A DNA stretch of 64,000 nt from NCBI GenBank assembly GCA_963514095.1, contig OY741282.1, positions 16,016,921 to 16,080,920 of the forward strand, in the 5' to 3' direction. Position numbers and translations under genes: made by a program. The DNA comes from Eutrigla gurnardus. Its lineage: Eukaryota > Chordata > Actinopteri > Perciformes > Triglidae. The notes beneath the pieces are model-generated. The model searched no databases. It worked only from the letters and a program-made list of their open reading frames with translations, and was not told where the DNA came from. Shown here piece after piece: positions 39,326 to 50,900 of the stretch (within the stretch, counting starts at the first letter, position 1; every line of letters starts with the position of its first letter).

Positions 39326-42300
39326 AGAGAGAGACACACACACACACACACACACAGACACACACAGAGAGAGACACACACACACACAGACACACACACA
39401 GACACACACACACACAGTCAGGCAGTGATACCTCTGTGAAGTGAGACCGGTCTCAGGCAGACAGACAGGCAGGCAGTGATACCTCTGTGAAGTGCAGCAC
39501 GCAGCAGCAGAAGGCCGAGGAGGAGCTGAGGAGGGTCTGGACGAAACCCCGACTCAGCTGGAACCGGTCTGCCACGGCCCAGATGTTGGTCTCCTTTAGC
39601 AGGGAGAACAGGACCAGGGCCAGGTACATCCGCCGCACCACGTCCAGGTTCACCGTCTGGAAATGATGGTCATGCTGGTTTACAGGAGGACTGGGGTCTG
39701 AGCGGTGACCTGCTGAGGAGGTCCTGGACTCAGGGACCGGGTCTCACCTTCCGGACCGTCTGTCCTGCTGCCTGTCTGGCGATGAAGCTCTCCGGCACAC
39801 CAACAGCCGCCGACATCTTCTGCTCAGCAGCCGACAGCACCGTGAACTGAAACGGGACCACAAGACCAGCTGGTGGGCTCAGAGACCAGGACTCAGAGAC
39901 TAGAGACGAGACCAGAGACTCAGAGACCAGAGACTCAGAGACCAGGGACTCAGAGACCAGGGACTCAGAGACCAGGGACTCAGGAGAAGGAAGTGATGTC
40001 ATGAAGACCGCCAGGGACTCTACCTGTCTGAAGTAGACCATCCAGTCCGGCTTGCACTGGGAGACCATGTCGTAGGGGGTGACCAGGTAGACCAGGTGCA
40101 GGCAGCTGTTCAGCAGCAGACCCTCCAGACCTTTGGAGAGGTCTTTGTAGAGGACGTCACTGTAGACCAGATCCACGGAGCCTGGGGGTCAGACATGAAC
40201 ACCAGTCACACTGACGACAGCTGACCAGGACTGAAGGTCTTCAGTAGACCCCCATCAGACCAGGAAATTAATGATGAATTATTATTATTTATATTATTCT
40301 ATTTAACTTCCAGCTCGTTTCACTTTAAACCAATTTGATTATTTTCATTCTCTTCATCCGTCTCATCACTCAGTGGTGTTGGGTTCTGGTCCTGGTCCTG
40401 GTCCCATGACTTATATCTCTAAACGTGGGTCACCGTGTGACCACTTCCTGTCAGAGCGTCACCTTTGTACGTGGCTCTTCCCAGCTGGGTGACCTGCAGC
40501 GCCCCCCCCTCCGTCACCCGGACCAGGTCTTTGTCCTTCAGCAGGTCCACGCTGTGCTCCACCTGGTCCTCCAGAGTCCGGTCTACACACAGCTTGCCCT
40601 GCTGGACGTACAGCAGCGTCCCACACAGGAAGTCCCTGAGCTGCTCCAGCGATGTGGCCACCTGCAACACAGACAGCATTCAGCTGCGTCCCCACGGCAA
40701 CGCTGGCATGGCGCGCAGGGCGGGGCTTACGTGGAGTCCAATGAGGGACAGGATGAGGGTCAGCAAGCCCCGCCCCCCGGCCTGCAGCAGGCCGCTGACG
40801 CAGGTCTCCATCGGAGCACAGAGCAGAGTCTTGGCCTGAGGAAGAGACCACGGTGTCAACACGGGGAGCATCAAACAGGAAGCATCAGCACCTCTAGGTG
40901 ACGGGCGGCGCCGCGGCTGCAGGTACCGTGATGCGGTCGCTGTCCTGCAGGATGAGGACGCTCTCTCCCACGGCGTCGATGCCGGCGCGCCCCGCACGCC
41001 CCACCATCTGCTTGTACTGGCTCCTCCGCAGGAAGTCAGCGGCCACGTACGGCGAGCGCAGGATCACCCTGAGGGACGCCGCCGCAGTCACACAACACAC
41101 ATCAACATCATCACACACACACACTGCAATCACCATGACGACCGTCAACAGGACCACGGATACCAACAAACAGCACCGACGTCCGACAGTTAAAGTTAAC
41201 GGGGAGGGGGGGGGGCTCACCTGCGGGCAGGTAGGTTGATGCCTGCAGCCAGCGTGGAGGTGCAGGCGAGGAGGCAGAGGACCCCGCGGGCGTAGGCCTC
41301 CTCCACCAGCCTCCTCTCCTCGGAGGTCAGCCCGCTGTGGTGGTAGGCCAGACCGTACGGCACCGTCCGCCGGAGCACCGGGCACAGCGAGCCGCTCCCC
41401 GCCGCCTTCAGCTCCCGCAGGAGAACGCCTTTCTCCTCCTCACGCAGCCGCAGGAAGTCGCTGAGAGAGGATGACATCACTGAGTCAGCTGGTCAGGGGG
41501 GTGATGACATCACTGAGTCAGCTGGTCGGGGGGCGATGACATCACTGAGCCAGCTTCACTCACCCTTTCAGGTATTTGCAGATCATGGCCGCCACATTCT
41601 CACAGTTCTTCTTGGTGGGACAGAAGACCAGACAGGAGTGAGTCGGGATGACCTCCGTCACCAGGGCGATGATGTGGTCCGGGTCTGTCTTCTGCATGGA
41701 GCTGGAGTACTGAGGAGGACCACATTGACAACAGACTGGACTGGAAATCTAACACAGAGGCTGTGTACAAGAAGAGGATGAGCAGACTTTATTTCCTGAG
41801 GAAGCTGAGATCGTGTGCAGTAAGATGTTGGAGATCTTCTACCAGTCTGTTGTTTCCAGCGCCATTTTCTTTGCTGCTGTGTGTTGGGGCAGCAGCATCA
41901 GAGCCAGCGACAACAACAGACTTGATAAAATCATCAAGAAGGCTGGCTCTGTACTTGGTCTCAGGCTGGAGTCTCTTGAGTCCACACCTTCTCCCACAGG
42001 CTGCTCCAGCTCCGATGTCGACTTTTTATATCGCTCTTTTTATATGTTGTTTCTTTACCTATTGTGTTCTTTATCTTTAGTGTTGTCACTGTGTGTAATA
42101 ATGCTGCTGCTACACTTTAATTTCCCAGCTTGGGATCAATAATGTATATCTATCTATCTACCCGGGACCATTAGTGGAACCTGGACTTCAGAGCAATTCT
42201 ACCTTCAACACTGTTTCACACATTCAGCTTCCGTCCGTCACCATGGAAACACACCCCACACACGACACAGTCCCTCTGTGTGTGTTATCAGGGCTTCTCC

Positions 42301-42536
42301 TTGCTCTGTTGACATATCTGGCGGGCCTTTTAGTGTGATGACCTCATCGCCTGGTTGAACCTGAACGACGAGACGATGAAACAAACAATGTTTTTACCTT
42401 AAAGTTGAGAAGACGAGAAAATCTGAAACATTCCTCTTCCTTCGGGTCCACTTCATAGATGGTGTCGTTCAGTTTAACGTACTCCTTCAGCTGGACCTGA
42501 ACACACCACACAGCGGCTTTATTACTACTAGTATAC

Positions 42537-42597
<61 letters not shown>

Positions 42598-45045
42598 AGG
42601 GGTCACCGGTCTGAAGTCGTTGGTGTAGTTCTCGGCCCTCAGGAACGTCTGCAGGTCGCCGATGTTTCCCAGTGTGGCGCTCATCCCGATGATCTGCGTG
42701 GTTTCTGGAGACGGAGGTTCAGGTGAACGAAGGTGTTAGAGGCCCACAGGAAGGTCAGAGGTCAGAGGGTAGGACTTACTGCTGGTGTACAGGACTTTGG
42801 CCAGCGTCATCTCGATGACGGCGCCTCTGCTGCCGTCGCCCAGCATGTGAAGCTGCAGGAAAAAGTGGATGTTAGGCCTCCACCTCCTCCACCTCCCCTC
42901 CCCCCGTCCACCTCCTCCACCTTCACCTCCCCCCCCTCAACCCTCACATCTAGAATAAAGGGAGGCAGACCTCATCCACCACCACCAGACCCAGGTCCTG
43001 GATCCTGCCGGTCTCGATCAGGGAGTTGACGAGGCTGTGGGCCTTCTCGATCGTAGCCACGTACACCGACCTCCTGCTCCGCCTCTTCAGCGGAGGAAAC
43101 CGCCCTCTGCTGCCAGCGTACTCCTCCACCAGGAAGTCCAGATCCAGACCGAAGCTGGCGAGGCCTCGGACCTGCAGAGCAAACACAAGTGGTTTCCAGA
43201 GGTTCAGAAGGAGGGCCGGACAGGTGTCCCACAGGGCTCTGGTCTTGGAGGTCTGTCTTCTGAGCTGGACCACATTCACTTCCCATATTGCTTTGGTCTG
43301 AGCTACTAGGGGTCCTACGAAGCCACAGAGGACCCTCATCCCATTATGGGTTTCTTCAGGTTCTGGTCCCTGTGGAGAAGCAGTGGAGAAGCGAGGCCAC
43401 ATAGCAACAGCGAGGCGGGTCTCCAGTCTGGTCCCGTACCTTCTCCTGCACCAGCGATATGTACGGTAAGATGAACATGCAGTCTTTCTTCCGGCACAGC
43501 AGCTCTCTGAGGACCAGGATCTCAGCCACGAGGGTCTTCCCCCCGCTGGTGGGCAGTGAGTAGATCAGGTTCTTCCTCTGCTGGACGCAGTCCAGGTTCA
43601 GACAGGTCACCTGCCAGTCTGGGGACAGGAAACACAAACACTGGTTCTGTCAGATGTTAGCTTAGCTTAGCACAAAGACTGCAAACGGAGGTAAACATCT
43701 AGCTGCCCACTGGTTCCTATAGATATATACTTTTACATATACATATATATATATATATATTGTATGTCCTTCACCGTATAAACTCTGGATCCCTCTCAGT
43801 TTGGACATCAGGTCCTTCACCCTGGTGGGGAGTCCAAAGAAGGGCCCGAGGTCGGGGATCTCGCCACAGACCCTCTCCATGGCCTGCCTGGCGACGCTGA
43901 TCTCCTCGGAAACCACCGCCTCTTTCAGCACCAAGCTGCGTGACAGGGCAGCGGGCGCCGCGGCGTTACCGAGCATCGTCCACTTCATCTGCTCAACCAC
44001 GCTCCTCCTGGCCGTGCTCCTCCCCTCCACCTTCCTGCCAGCGGCCCTGAGGGGGGTGGAGGTCTGGTCTCCGTCCTGAAGTCTGCTCCGCTTGGCGTCC
44101 TCCTGGACTCGGTCCTGAAACTGCTGCTGGCTGACCGGGAGGTCCTCGAAGGCCTCGTCTCCGAGGCCGTCCAGGATGGAGTCTGTGAGAACGTCTTCGC
44201 ACACCTGTTTGGACCGTAGAGTGGTGAAGACGGGCTGATCCGCGTCCTCGCTTGGGGGGGCGTTGGCTGGCGTGATGACATCATCATGCTGGCGTGCCTC
44301 CTGCTCCATGCGGTCCAGCTGGTCCTGCAGAGAACTGTCCTCCAGGATGCTGTCATAGTCTCCAAACAAGTCCTCGGAGTCGCTGCAGAACTGAGATGGA
44401 AACATGATGACCTCATTGATCATCTTATTTCAGATGATTTCATTGTTTTTCCTCTCAATAAAGATGTCGTTTTCTCTGTGACGTCATAACAACAACAGAG
44501 GAACTACTTTACTAGTCTGATGGTTGCAGCTTCTCAAAAGTGTTTCAGACCATTTATTTTATTATTTGATATTATTAACAATAATTAAGGGTAGAAGAAT
44601 CAGTTGTTTTAATCATTAATCACACAACTCCTTCCTTGATTGATTGTTTGGTCCATAGATTGTCAGAAAATAGTGAAACTTGTCCATTACAGTTTCATAA
44701 AGTAAAGAATTAAAATGTTTCTCCAGATTGTAAAATGAAAAAGCTGAAAACATTCAGCAGATATTATATATATTATAATCACATCTTCTTATTCTGTCCA
44801 TGAACACTGGTTTCAGGTCTGTATGTAAGTTACTAATAGTAACCCTGATGATGATGATGTACCTCCGCTGTCTGTTTGTCAACCATGATGCTGCCGAGTC
44901 TCCAGGTTTGGGGACATTTCTGGAAGCAGGTGGCCCCTCCCCTCTTCCTGCCGGGCGTCACGTGACTCTTCACGTCGTCCCTCCTCTTCCTCTTCCTCGG
45001 CGGAACTCGTTTTATTTGGATGTGTTGCCTCCCAGCGCCGCTCAT
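38639..45045 (-). CDS. helq: HELQ, Ski2-like 3'-5' DNA helicase
   Basis: HELQ (POLQ-like helicase) acts in replication-coupled interstrand crosslink repair and strand annealing. Eighteen exons in transcript order: 44863-45045, 43775-44390, 43440-43618, 42971-43171, 42780-42852, 42607-42704, 42398-42496, 41564-41709, 41221-41460, 40927-41068, 40731-40835, 40463-40661, 40024-40181, 39748-39846, 39483-39656, 39159-39272, 38953-39087 and 38639-38722; 1014 residues (human about 1100). The acidic N-terminus precedes Walker A SLPTSGGKT (exon 3), DEXH box VVVDELH (exons 4-5), IIGMSATLGN (6), VFCPTKKNCEN (8), ACTSTLAAGINLPAR (9) and motif VI QMVGRAGRAG (10). A winged-helix and helix-hairpin-helix-like C-terminus (YNAGYKTLTHLANADP) follows. 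All helicase motifs are intact. It diverges from mrps18c. Confidence 0.95.
38745..38945. repeat. ACCAGGACCCCC minisatellite, last helq intron
   Basis: C-rich units (ACCAGGACCCCCACCAGGAC and CCCCCGTCTCACCAACCCCC) lie between the last two helq exons. Confidence 0.92.
39277..39417. repeat. (CA)n/(GAGA)n microsatellite at the helq exon 16 acceptor
   Basis: CA with GAGAGA interruptions begins 5 bp outside exon 39159-39272. In the transcript this is a UG tract leading straight into the acceptor GTGTGTGTACCAG. Confidence 0.95.
39419..39493 (-). other. helq: Duplicated 5' splice site of helq exon 15
   Basis: The complement of ACTTCACAGAG/GTATCACTGCC occurs twice. One copy is at the true donor (boundary 39483). 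The other has its boundary at 39432, 51 nt further into the intron. Between them lies a GTCTGTCTGCC-rich spacer. Confidence 0.9.
39880..39985. repeat. GACTCAGAGACCAG tandem repeat, helq intron 13
   Basis: Units of about 14 bp (AGAGACCAGGGACTC) lie between exons 13 and 14. Confidence 0.9.
41757..42165 (+). mobile_element. 5'-truncated LINE 3' end
   Basis: The plus strand carries the C-terminal part of a non-LTR retrotransposon protein: KKRMSRLYFLRKLRS, then after a frame change MLEIFYQSVVSSAIFFAAVCW and DKIIKKAGSVLGL. It ends with TTTCCCAGCTTGGGATCAAT and an ATCT tail. This 3' end is widespread in fish L2/CR1/Rex1-type LINEs; I cannot assign the clade. It lies in helq intron 7, antisense to the gene. 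Confidence 0.85.
42541..42597. repeat. (TG)n microsatellite in helq intron 6
   Basis: A pure TG run lies about 10 bp beyond the donor of exon 42607-42704. It is a CA tract in the transcript. Confidence 0.96.
43205..43310. mobile_element. Worn LINE reverse-transcriptase scrap (possible)
   Basis: TGVPQGSGLGG is readable on the plus strand near 43214-43250, in helq intron 3, followed by non-coding drift. It resembles the scraps at 11645 and 31785. Confidence 0.4.
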
Positions 45046-45056
45046 CGCCGGTTCAT
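45042..45056 (-). promoter_or_regulatory. helq: Minimal uORF overlapping the helq start codon
   Basis: On the transcript strand ATGAACCGGCGATGA encodes M-N-R-R-stop. Its TGA overlaps the helq ATG as ATGA. If the 5' UTR includes this ATG, helq translation would depend on leaky scanning or on reinitiation at the overlap. Confidence 0.7.
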
Positions 45057-45803
45057 CTTGCTGAGACGCGTTAGCCAGACCGGAGATAACGGCTACCAGC
45101 TAACTGTAGCACACGGGGCTAACTGCTAACCCAACACTAGCTCCTGGGCGTCGGCTCTTTGGTTGGACCCTAAACACACGAAACACTATTAAATATATGA
45201 CTTGTATTCATGTATATTAACCAGGCTGACTCCAAGTTAATGAACTCTTGTTACTCTCGCCCTGTCGGACGCGGAGAGACTCCAGCAGCAAAATCTGTCC
45301 ACATCGTTCAGAGCGAGAGAGAAATCCCGCCGTCACTTCCGTCTCCGGTTTCCCGGTTCACTAGCTAGCGGAGCTAACCGATATGTTTGCTTGTTTTTAT
45401 TACTGACGCTGCATTGACCAATTGATAAGTTATTGATTACAAGATAACTCACTCGATACTAATCGATACTGCGTGTTCTGTGGTCAGACCGCGTCACAGC
45501 CGTTACTGGACGACGGAACGAGAAGGGTTTCTTCTCTTGTCTTGAAATGTCTTTGGAGAGGGTAACATTTAATATTTTCCGGAAAAAAACAACATGATTT
45601 TGCATACATTTCAAACTAAATTAACGAGCACAAAAACGCACGCGCTGCATATTAATTCGACATTTACTAATGCAGCTACCTTTTACACGTCATCTGCTTT
45701 AACGTTAAGCAATAACGATAGAAGCGGTAACTAAAGGTTAGAAAACGCGAAACATCGGACGCAGTTCGTGGTGGGACAACTTCCGGTCGGGTGTCGGGTC
45801 AAA
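45046..45803. promoter_or_regulatory. Bidirectional promoter region helq / mrps18c
   Basis: 758 bp separate the divergent start codons. An ETS-type ACTTCCGG (45778-45786) lies about 20 bp before the mrps18c ATG. A related CACTTCCGTC lies near 45334-45343 on the helq side. ETS sites of this kind are common in housekeeping bidirectional promoters. Neither start site was mapped. Confidence 0.6.
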
Positions 45804-47330
45804 ATGATGTCCGTCAGAGGCTTCCAGAGGCTGAAGTCAGTTTTATCCCAACACGTGACCTCAGGTACGGCGTCATTATGTGTATTACACTTTATTACGT
45901 TATAAAAGACCCTGCCGCTTAGTGTTTGTTTGAATAATTAGTTCAATTCCGCGTTAAGCTGCAGATAATGTTGCTAATGCTAACGTTGCTAACGAGCTGT
46001 TGTGAATCTACTCCTGCAGGTTTAAGAAGCGTCACGACGACTTCCGGTGTAGTCCAAAAGACCGAGGACATGGTAGGTGTGTGTGTGTGTGTTCCTGCCA
46101 ATCAGTTGATTTATTTAAAAATAAATATTCATAAATATATCAATATTTATATAATAAATACATATAAATATAAAGTAACAAAACATAAAATAAGGGGGGG
46201 TTTAATATGTAGTTCTATAAAGAGACATTTCCCCACAGATCTGTTTTACTTAAATAAGTACTTAGTTTCTCCACTTGCTGATATTTACCCATACGAATAA
46301 TATAAGTTTACACAAGATTAAGTATAAAACGTATTTAAAAAGTTAGAATGTTATTCACTGAGTGAAAACCACGTTTATTTTATATCTACCCAAAATCTGA
46401 CACTCATCTTGAGAAACCCGTTCTTATATTTCCTCTTCCACACAGTAGAAACGCTTGTTATATGTTGTTGTTGTGTCTCCGTGTTTCAGCTCGTTCAGAT
46501 GGAGAACCCGTTCAGAGAAACTCAGAAAGGATGTCTGCTCTGCAGCATCACCGTGGACTTCAAAAACATCCAGGTGAGCTACGCTGAATTTTTTCATACT
46601 CTAACGTGAAACTCGCGTTACGGCATCGGCTGGGTAAAGCTGCTTCTGTAACTGATCAGAGAGCAGCCGGAGGGACAGAATGATGCCAAAATAAATAATC
46701 ATTCATATTAATTAATTAAATATCAATGATCATAATAACAGGTTTTCCTACCAGCTCGTCTCTAAACAGTAAATTTACTTTTGTTGAGACCTTTTGAGGG
46801 TTTTTCATTTCTGTAAAGTGTCAGAACGTCCTGCTGGTAAACCAGGATCAGGGTCCACATGATGATAAAGAGGCTTTGAGGATCCAGCAGGACTAGGATC
46901 TGGTCCACAACAGGAAACATGAGTCCTTGTTAACCAGTTCCCATCTCCTTCCAGCTGCTGTCCCAGTTCATCTCCCCTCACACCGGCAGGATCTATGGTC
47001 GACACATCACAGGTGAGCAGCTGGGCCCGTTCTGGATCACACTGGTCTGGATCAGTCCCATGTCCATCAGCTGATCATATGATCTGCTTGTCGGTTTACA
47101 GGACTGTGTGGACGGAAACAGAAGGAAGTGTCGAAGGCCATAAAGAAAGCTCACTCGCTAGGTACGAATCAAACCTGAGACACGCTTCTAGACCCTTTAG
47201 AAGAAGACCTCCAGACCAGCAGGTCTGACTCAGATGTTTGTTTGTCCCTCCAGGTTTCATGTCGGTGACACACAAACATCCGGAGTTCATGAAGGACCCC
47301 AACATCTGTGGAGTCAAACATCTGGATTAG
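45804..47330 (+). CDS. mrps18c: Mitochondrial small-subunit ribosomal protein bS18m (S18C)
   Basis: One of three vertebrate bS18 paralogs built into the mitochondrial 28S subunit. Six exons: 45804-45864, 46020-46072, 46490-46573, 46955-47012, 47102-47161 and 47254-47330; 130 residues (human 142). The N-terminus (MMSVRGFQRLKSVLSQHVTS) is basic and free of acidic residues, as a mitochondrial targeting signal would be. The S18 domain follows: ENPFRETQKGCLLCSITVDF, then LLSQFISPHTGRIYGRHITG, then LCGRKQKEVSKAIKKAHSLG. It ends CGVKHLD. The CLLC cysteines are retained, with further Cys in LCGRK and ICGVK. AATAAA is at 47377-47382. Divergent from helq and tail-to-tail with abraxas1, as in tetrapods. 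Confidence 0.95.
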
Positions 47331-47944
47331 AGCATCGCCGCCGTCTATTGATAGATTATTGTGTATTACAAGAACAAATAAATCTGAGATTTTGATATAA
47401 AAATGGAAGGACTTTTTATTTTTCACCATAAAGTGTGAAATAAGTGAACGATATTACTATATAAGCTGCATTCTCTCTGCTGGCCACCAGGGGGCGACTC
47501 CTCTGGTTGTATAGAAGTCTATGAGAAAATGGTCCTACTTCTCTCTTGATGTATTATCTCAGTAAACATTATAAACATGAGTTTATGGTCTCAATCTCTA
47601 GTTTCAAGTCTTCTACAATCCAGCATGATGCTCATTTAGTACATTATGGTCCATTTAGAGTCCAATAGACCCTCCACAGTCCAAATATGGTCACTTCCTT
47701 TCCCTGGTTGCAAAGAATGAAAGATGGTGACGTAGAGGCTTCAGAACCGTAGTCCACAAACCGACGGAGACGTCACCATGGTGACCACCACCTCCAGACG
47801 GTCTGAGGTTTAACTGAAAGGGTTAAATCAGCTCGACAATTAAAAACCTTTCTATTCATTCATTTAATGATCGTTTAACAAAAACATGACCCTGAGACTC
47901 GACCCGCTGTCGAAGTCCTGACTTCCTGTTCCTCCGCGGTGACG
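47331..47944. other. Convergent intergenic region with a dispersed repeat
   Basis: AATAAA for mrps18c is at 47377-47382. A candidate signal for abraxas1 (complement of TTTATT) is at 47415-47420, so the two transcripts may nearly meet. From about 47470 to 47820 the sequence (GGCCACCAGGGGGCGACTCC, then TAGAAGTCTATGAGAAAATG) resembles a repeat I know as widespread in fish genomes. Its GGCCACCAGGGGGCGAC resembles a CTCF core. Confidence 0.6.
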
Positions 47945-50900
47945 TCATGGCGTTTCCACAGGAAACGTCCTACGTGGACGTCTGATCCTTAACTCTAGCT
48001 CTTCCTGCTTTTCCTGCCCCCCCGGTGTCGCCTCCCTCGCTCTCTTCCTGCAGCCGTTACGGCCGAGGAGCGTCTCCTGAACGCTCGCCGTGTCCGGGCA
48101 GTGCGTTGGTGTTGCCGTGGAGACGGCGTCCTGCTCTCCCTGCTTGGCTCGGCAGCAGGCATCAGGGACAGGAAGTGCGTCGAGGGTGAGAGTGTGTGTG
48201 TGGGCGAGAGGAGAGCAGGCAAGCAGTGCTCTGAAGGCGGCGTGCAGCCGCTTCTTCCTGTCATCAGCGGGACCCTCATCTGAAAACATCAGAGGGGTCA
48301 AAGAGGTCAGAGAGGTCAGACGGATCAGACAGATCAGACAGGTCAGGATGAAGAACAGAATCAGACCTCTTCCTGCTCCGCTCCTCGTCTTCTCTGTGAT
48401 TTCCCTCCTGAGAGCTGAAACTTCCTCCTGCAGCGTCTCCAGCAGACGCTCGCTGTCCTCTAGCTTCCTGCTCGCCGCCTGACAGCAAACACCGTTCAAA
48501 CACCGTTACAGACCGCCGAGTCAACGAGTTGCCGGGTCGCAGAGTCAACGAGTCGCCGAGTCAAAGAGTCGCATAGTCAACGACTCGCAGAGTGAACGAG
48601 TCACAGAGTCAATGAGTCGCCGGGTTGTAGAGTCAACGAGTCGCAGAGTCAACGAGTCGCCGGGTTGCAGAGTCAACGAGTCGCCGGGTTGAGGAGTCAA
48701 CGAGTCGCAGAGTCAACGAGTAGCAGAGTCAACGAGTCGCAGAGTCAACGAGTAGCAGAGTCGCACAGTCAACAAGTCGCAGAGTCGCCTACTTCCTGCT
48801 CACCTGCAGCTCCGCCTGCAGACACTCGTTCATGGCGTTAACAGCGTTCACATCCCTCAGAAGGCCGTCAGAGGAGAAGAAGATGGAGCTGCATACAGGA
48901 AGTGGAAACACGGTGATGCATTCAGGGTCACAAGAAGAACCAGGTCTTCTCGAAACAATCTGATCAGACCTGACAGGATGTAAGAGTCCACTTGGACAGG
49001 AAGTCAACAAAAGCCCTGGAACCAGTTCCAAAAGCATCCACTAAAGCTGGAGCTCCGAGGACCCCCTGAACCCCCCGTGAGCCCCTGAACGCCCCATGAA
49101 GCCGTCCTACCTGTGTTTCTTCATGGCAAGGTCATAGCCAAGCGCCGAGCAGGGAGCCGACGCCCTCCAGTACGCCAGTTGCTCCAGGACGCCGAGGTTG
49201 GTGACGGACACGGGGACGTTCAGGAACTGCCTTCAGGAACGGAGAGGCAACCAATAGAAACGCACCGTTAGCTTCATTCAAATTACACATAGAACAAAGA
49301 TAATTCCAATAACAAAGTTACAAATTTGATATTTTTAAATTAAAACAATTACCATAAAATGTAATATTTATACAATCATAAAACTGATCAAATAAAACAA
49401 TTATTCAAAATTATAATAAAAACAAAGATCAAGTCGTTTTTAGATATTTTTATAAACTGAAATAAAAATAATTTAAAATTATTACATCTTTACATCTTAG
49501 ATTATTGATTCTCTGGATGAATAGTTGAGTCTGAACAGGAAGTACCTGCTGCGTGACAGGAAGGCGGCATACTCCATCCTGTGGGTGGAGCCTGTTGCAG
49601 TGGCGATGCTGGGCGTCAGCAGAAGGAAGATCATGTGAGGGTTGGACAGAGATGCCTTCAGACGCTCGTGGACAACCTTCTCTCGAAACGTCATCTGCTG
49701 GTCAGAGTTCCTGCGCTGCCTGTACCAGCCAATCAGACGCTCCTGCTGGCCGTCGCCACGGAAACACACCAGTCAGGCCGGCAACACAAATATAATGTAG
49801 ATATAACGATCAATGTGAAAATAATCACAATTCTTATTTTAGAACATAAAATAATAAATGAAGTGTTACTCTGAGACAATCGTGGTTTTTACAAATAAAT
49901 AAATTTAATATATATAAATATTTATATAAATATATAATATTTCCTCTGTAGTCCCGTGTCTTTACTTCCTAACGCGTGTTGATTGGTCCGCAGGAAGGAA
50001 ACATGTCACCTGTTTGTTGTCGGCCAGGATTCGGTCAATGGCGTCGGCGGCGACGTCTCCGACGCCGTTATAGAAGCTATGAACAGATCACACTCACGTT
50101 AGGACTTTACCCTGCTGCATGATGGGAGCTCTGCTCGGGATCTACTCACGCGCTGACGCCCCTGCAGCCGATGTGCTTCTGAATGTCTGCGGACCAGAGG
50201 ACAGGAAGTTGCGTCATGTGACGCTGAGGAAAAGGCGGCTTGGTCATGTGATGGTTCTCGTCCTCACCGTCACATGATGACGCCATCCTCACCGTGAGGA
50301 GGAGGACAGCGTCATCATGTGAAGGCAAGCACGGCCAGGTCATGCGATGGCATGGTCATGTGACGGTGAGGACGGCTTGGTCATGTGACGGTGTGGTCAT
50401 GTGTTGCATGGTCATGTGACTCCAAGGACTGCGAGGTCATGTGACGGCGTGGTCATGTGACGGCGAGGTCAAGTGACTCCAAGGACGGTGAGGTCATGTG
50501 ACGGTGAGGTCACTGCAGGACGTGAACTCACTGTAGATCTCCTCGATGTGGATTTGATCCGCCTGAGAATCACTGATGGTGATCTGCTCCTCAAACCTGC
50601 TCTCCCCGAGGATCAGGCCTTCCTGTGATGTCACCACGCATATCATTATCACCATCACAAATACCAAAGCTCACAGTGAATCACAGCCATTATCATAACT
50701 GTGTGAAAACAAACAGCAGATATAAGAAACAAAATATGGTTTAAAAGGATTTCACAGAATAAAATGATCCATTAATTGTTTTAATCTCCTAAATTATATC
50801 ATGATACTAGGTTCTCTTCTATCAGTGCAGAGTGAATATTTTAGGTTTATGGATCTTTGATTGAATAAAACATATTTGAAGAAATCACCAGGTTTACGTT

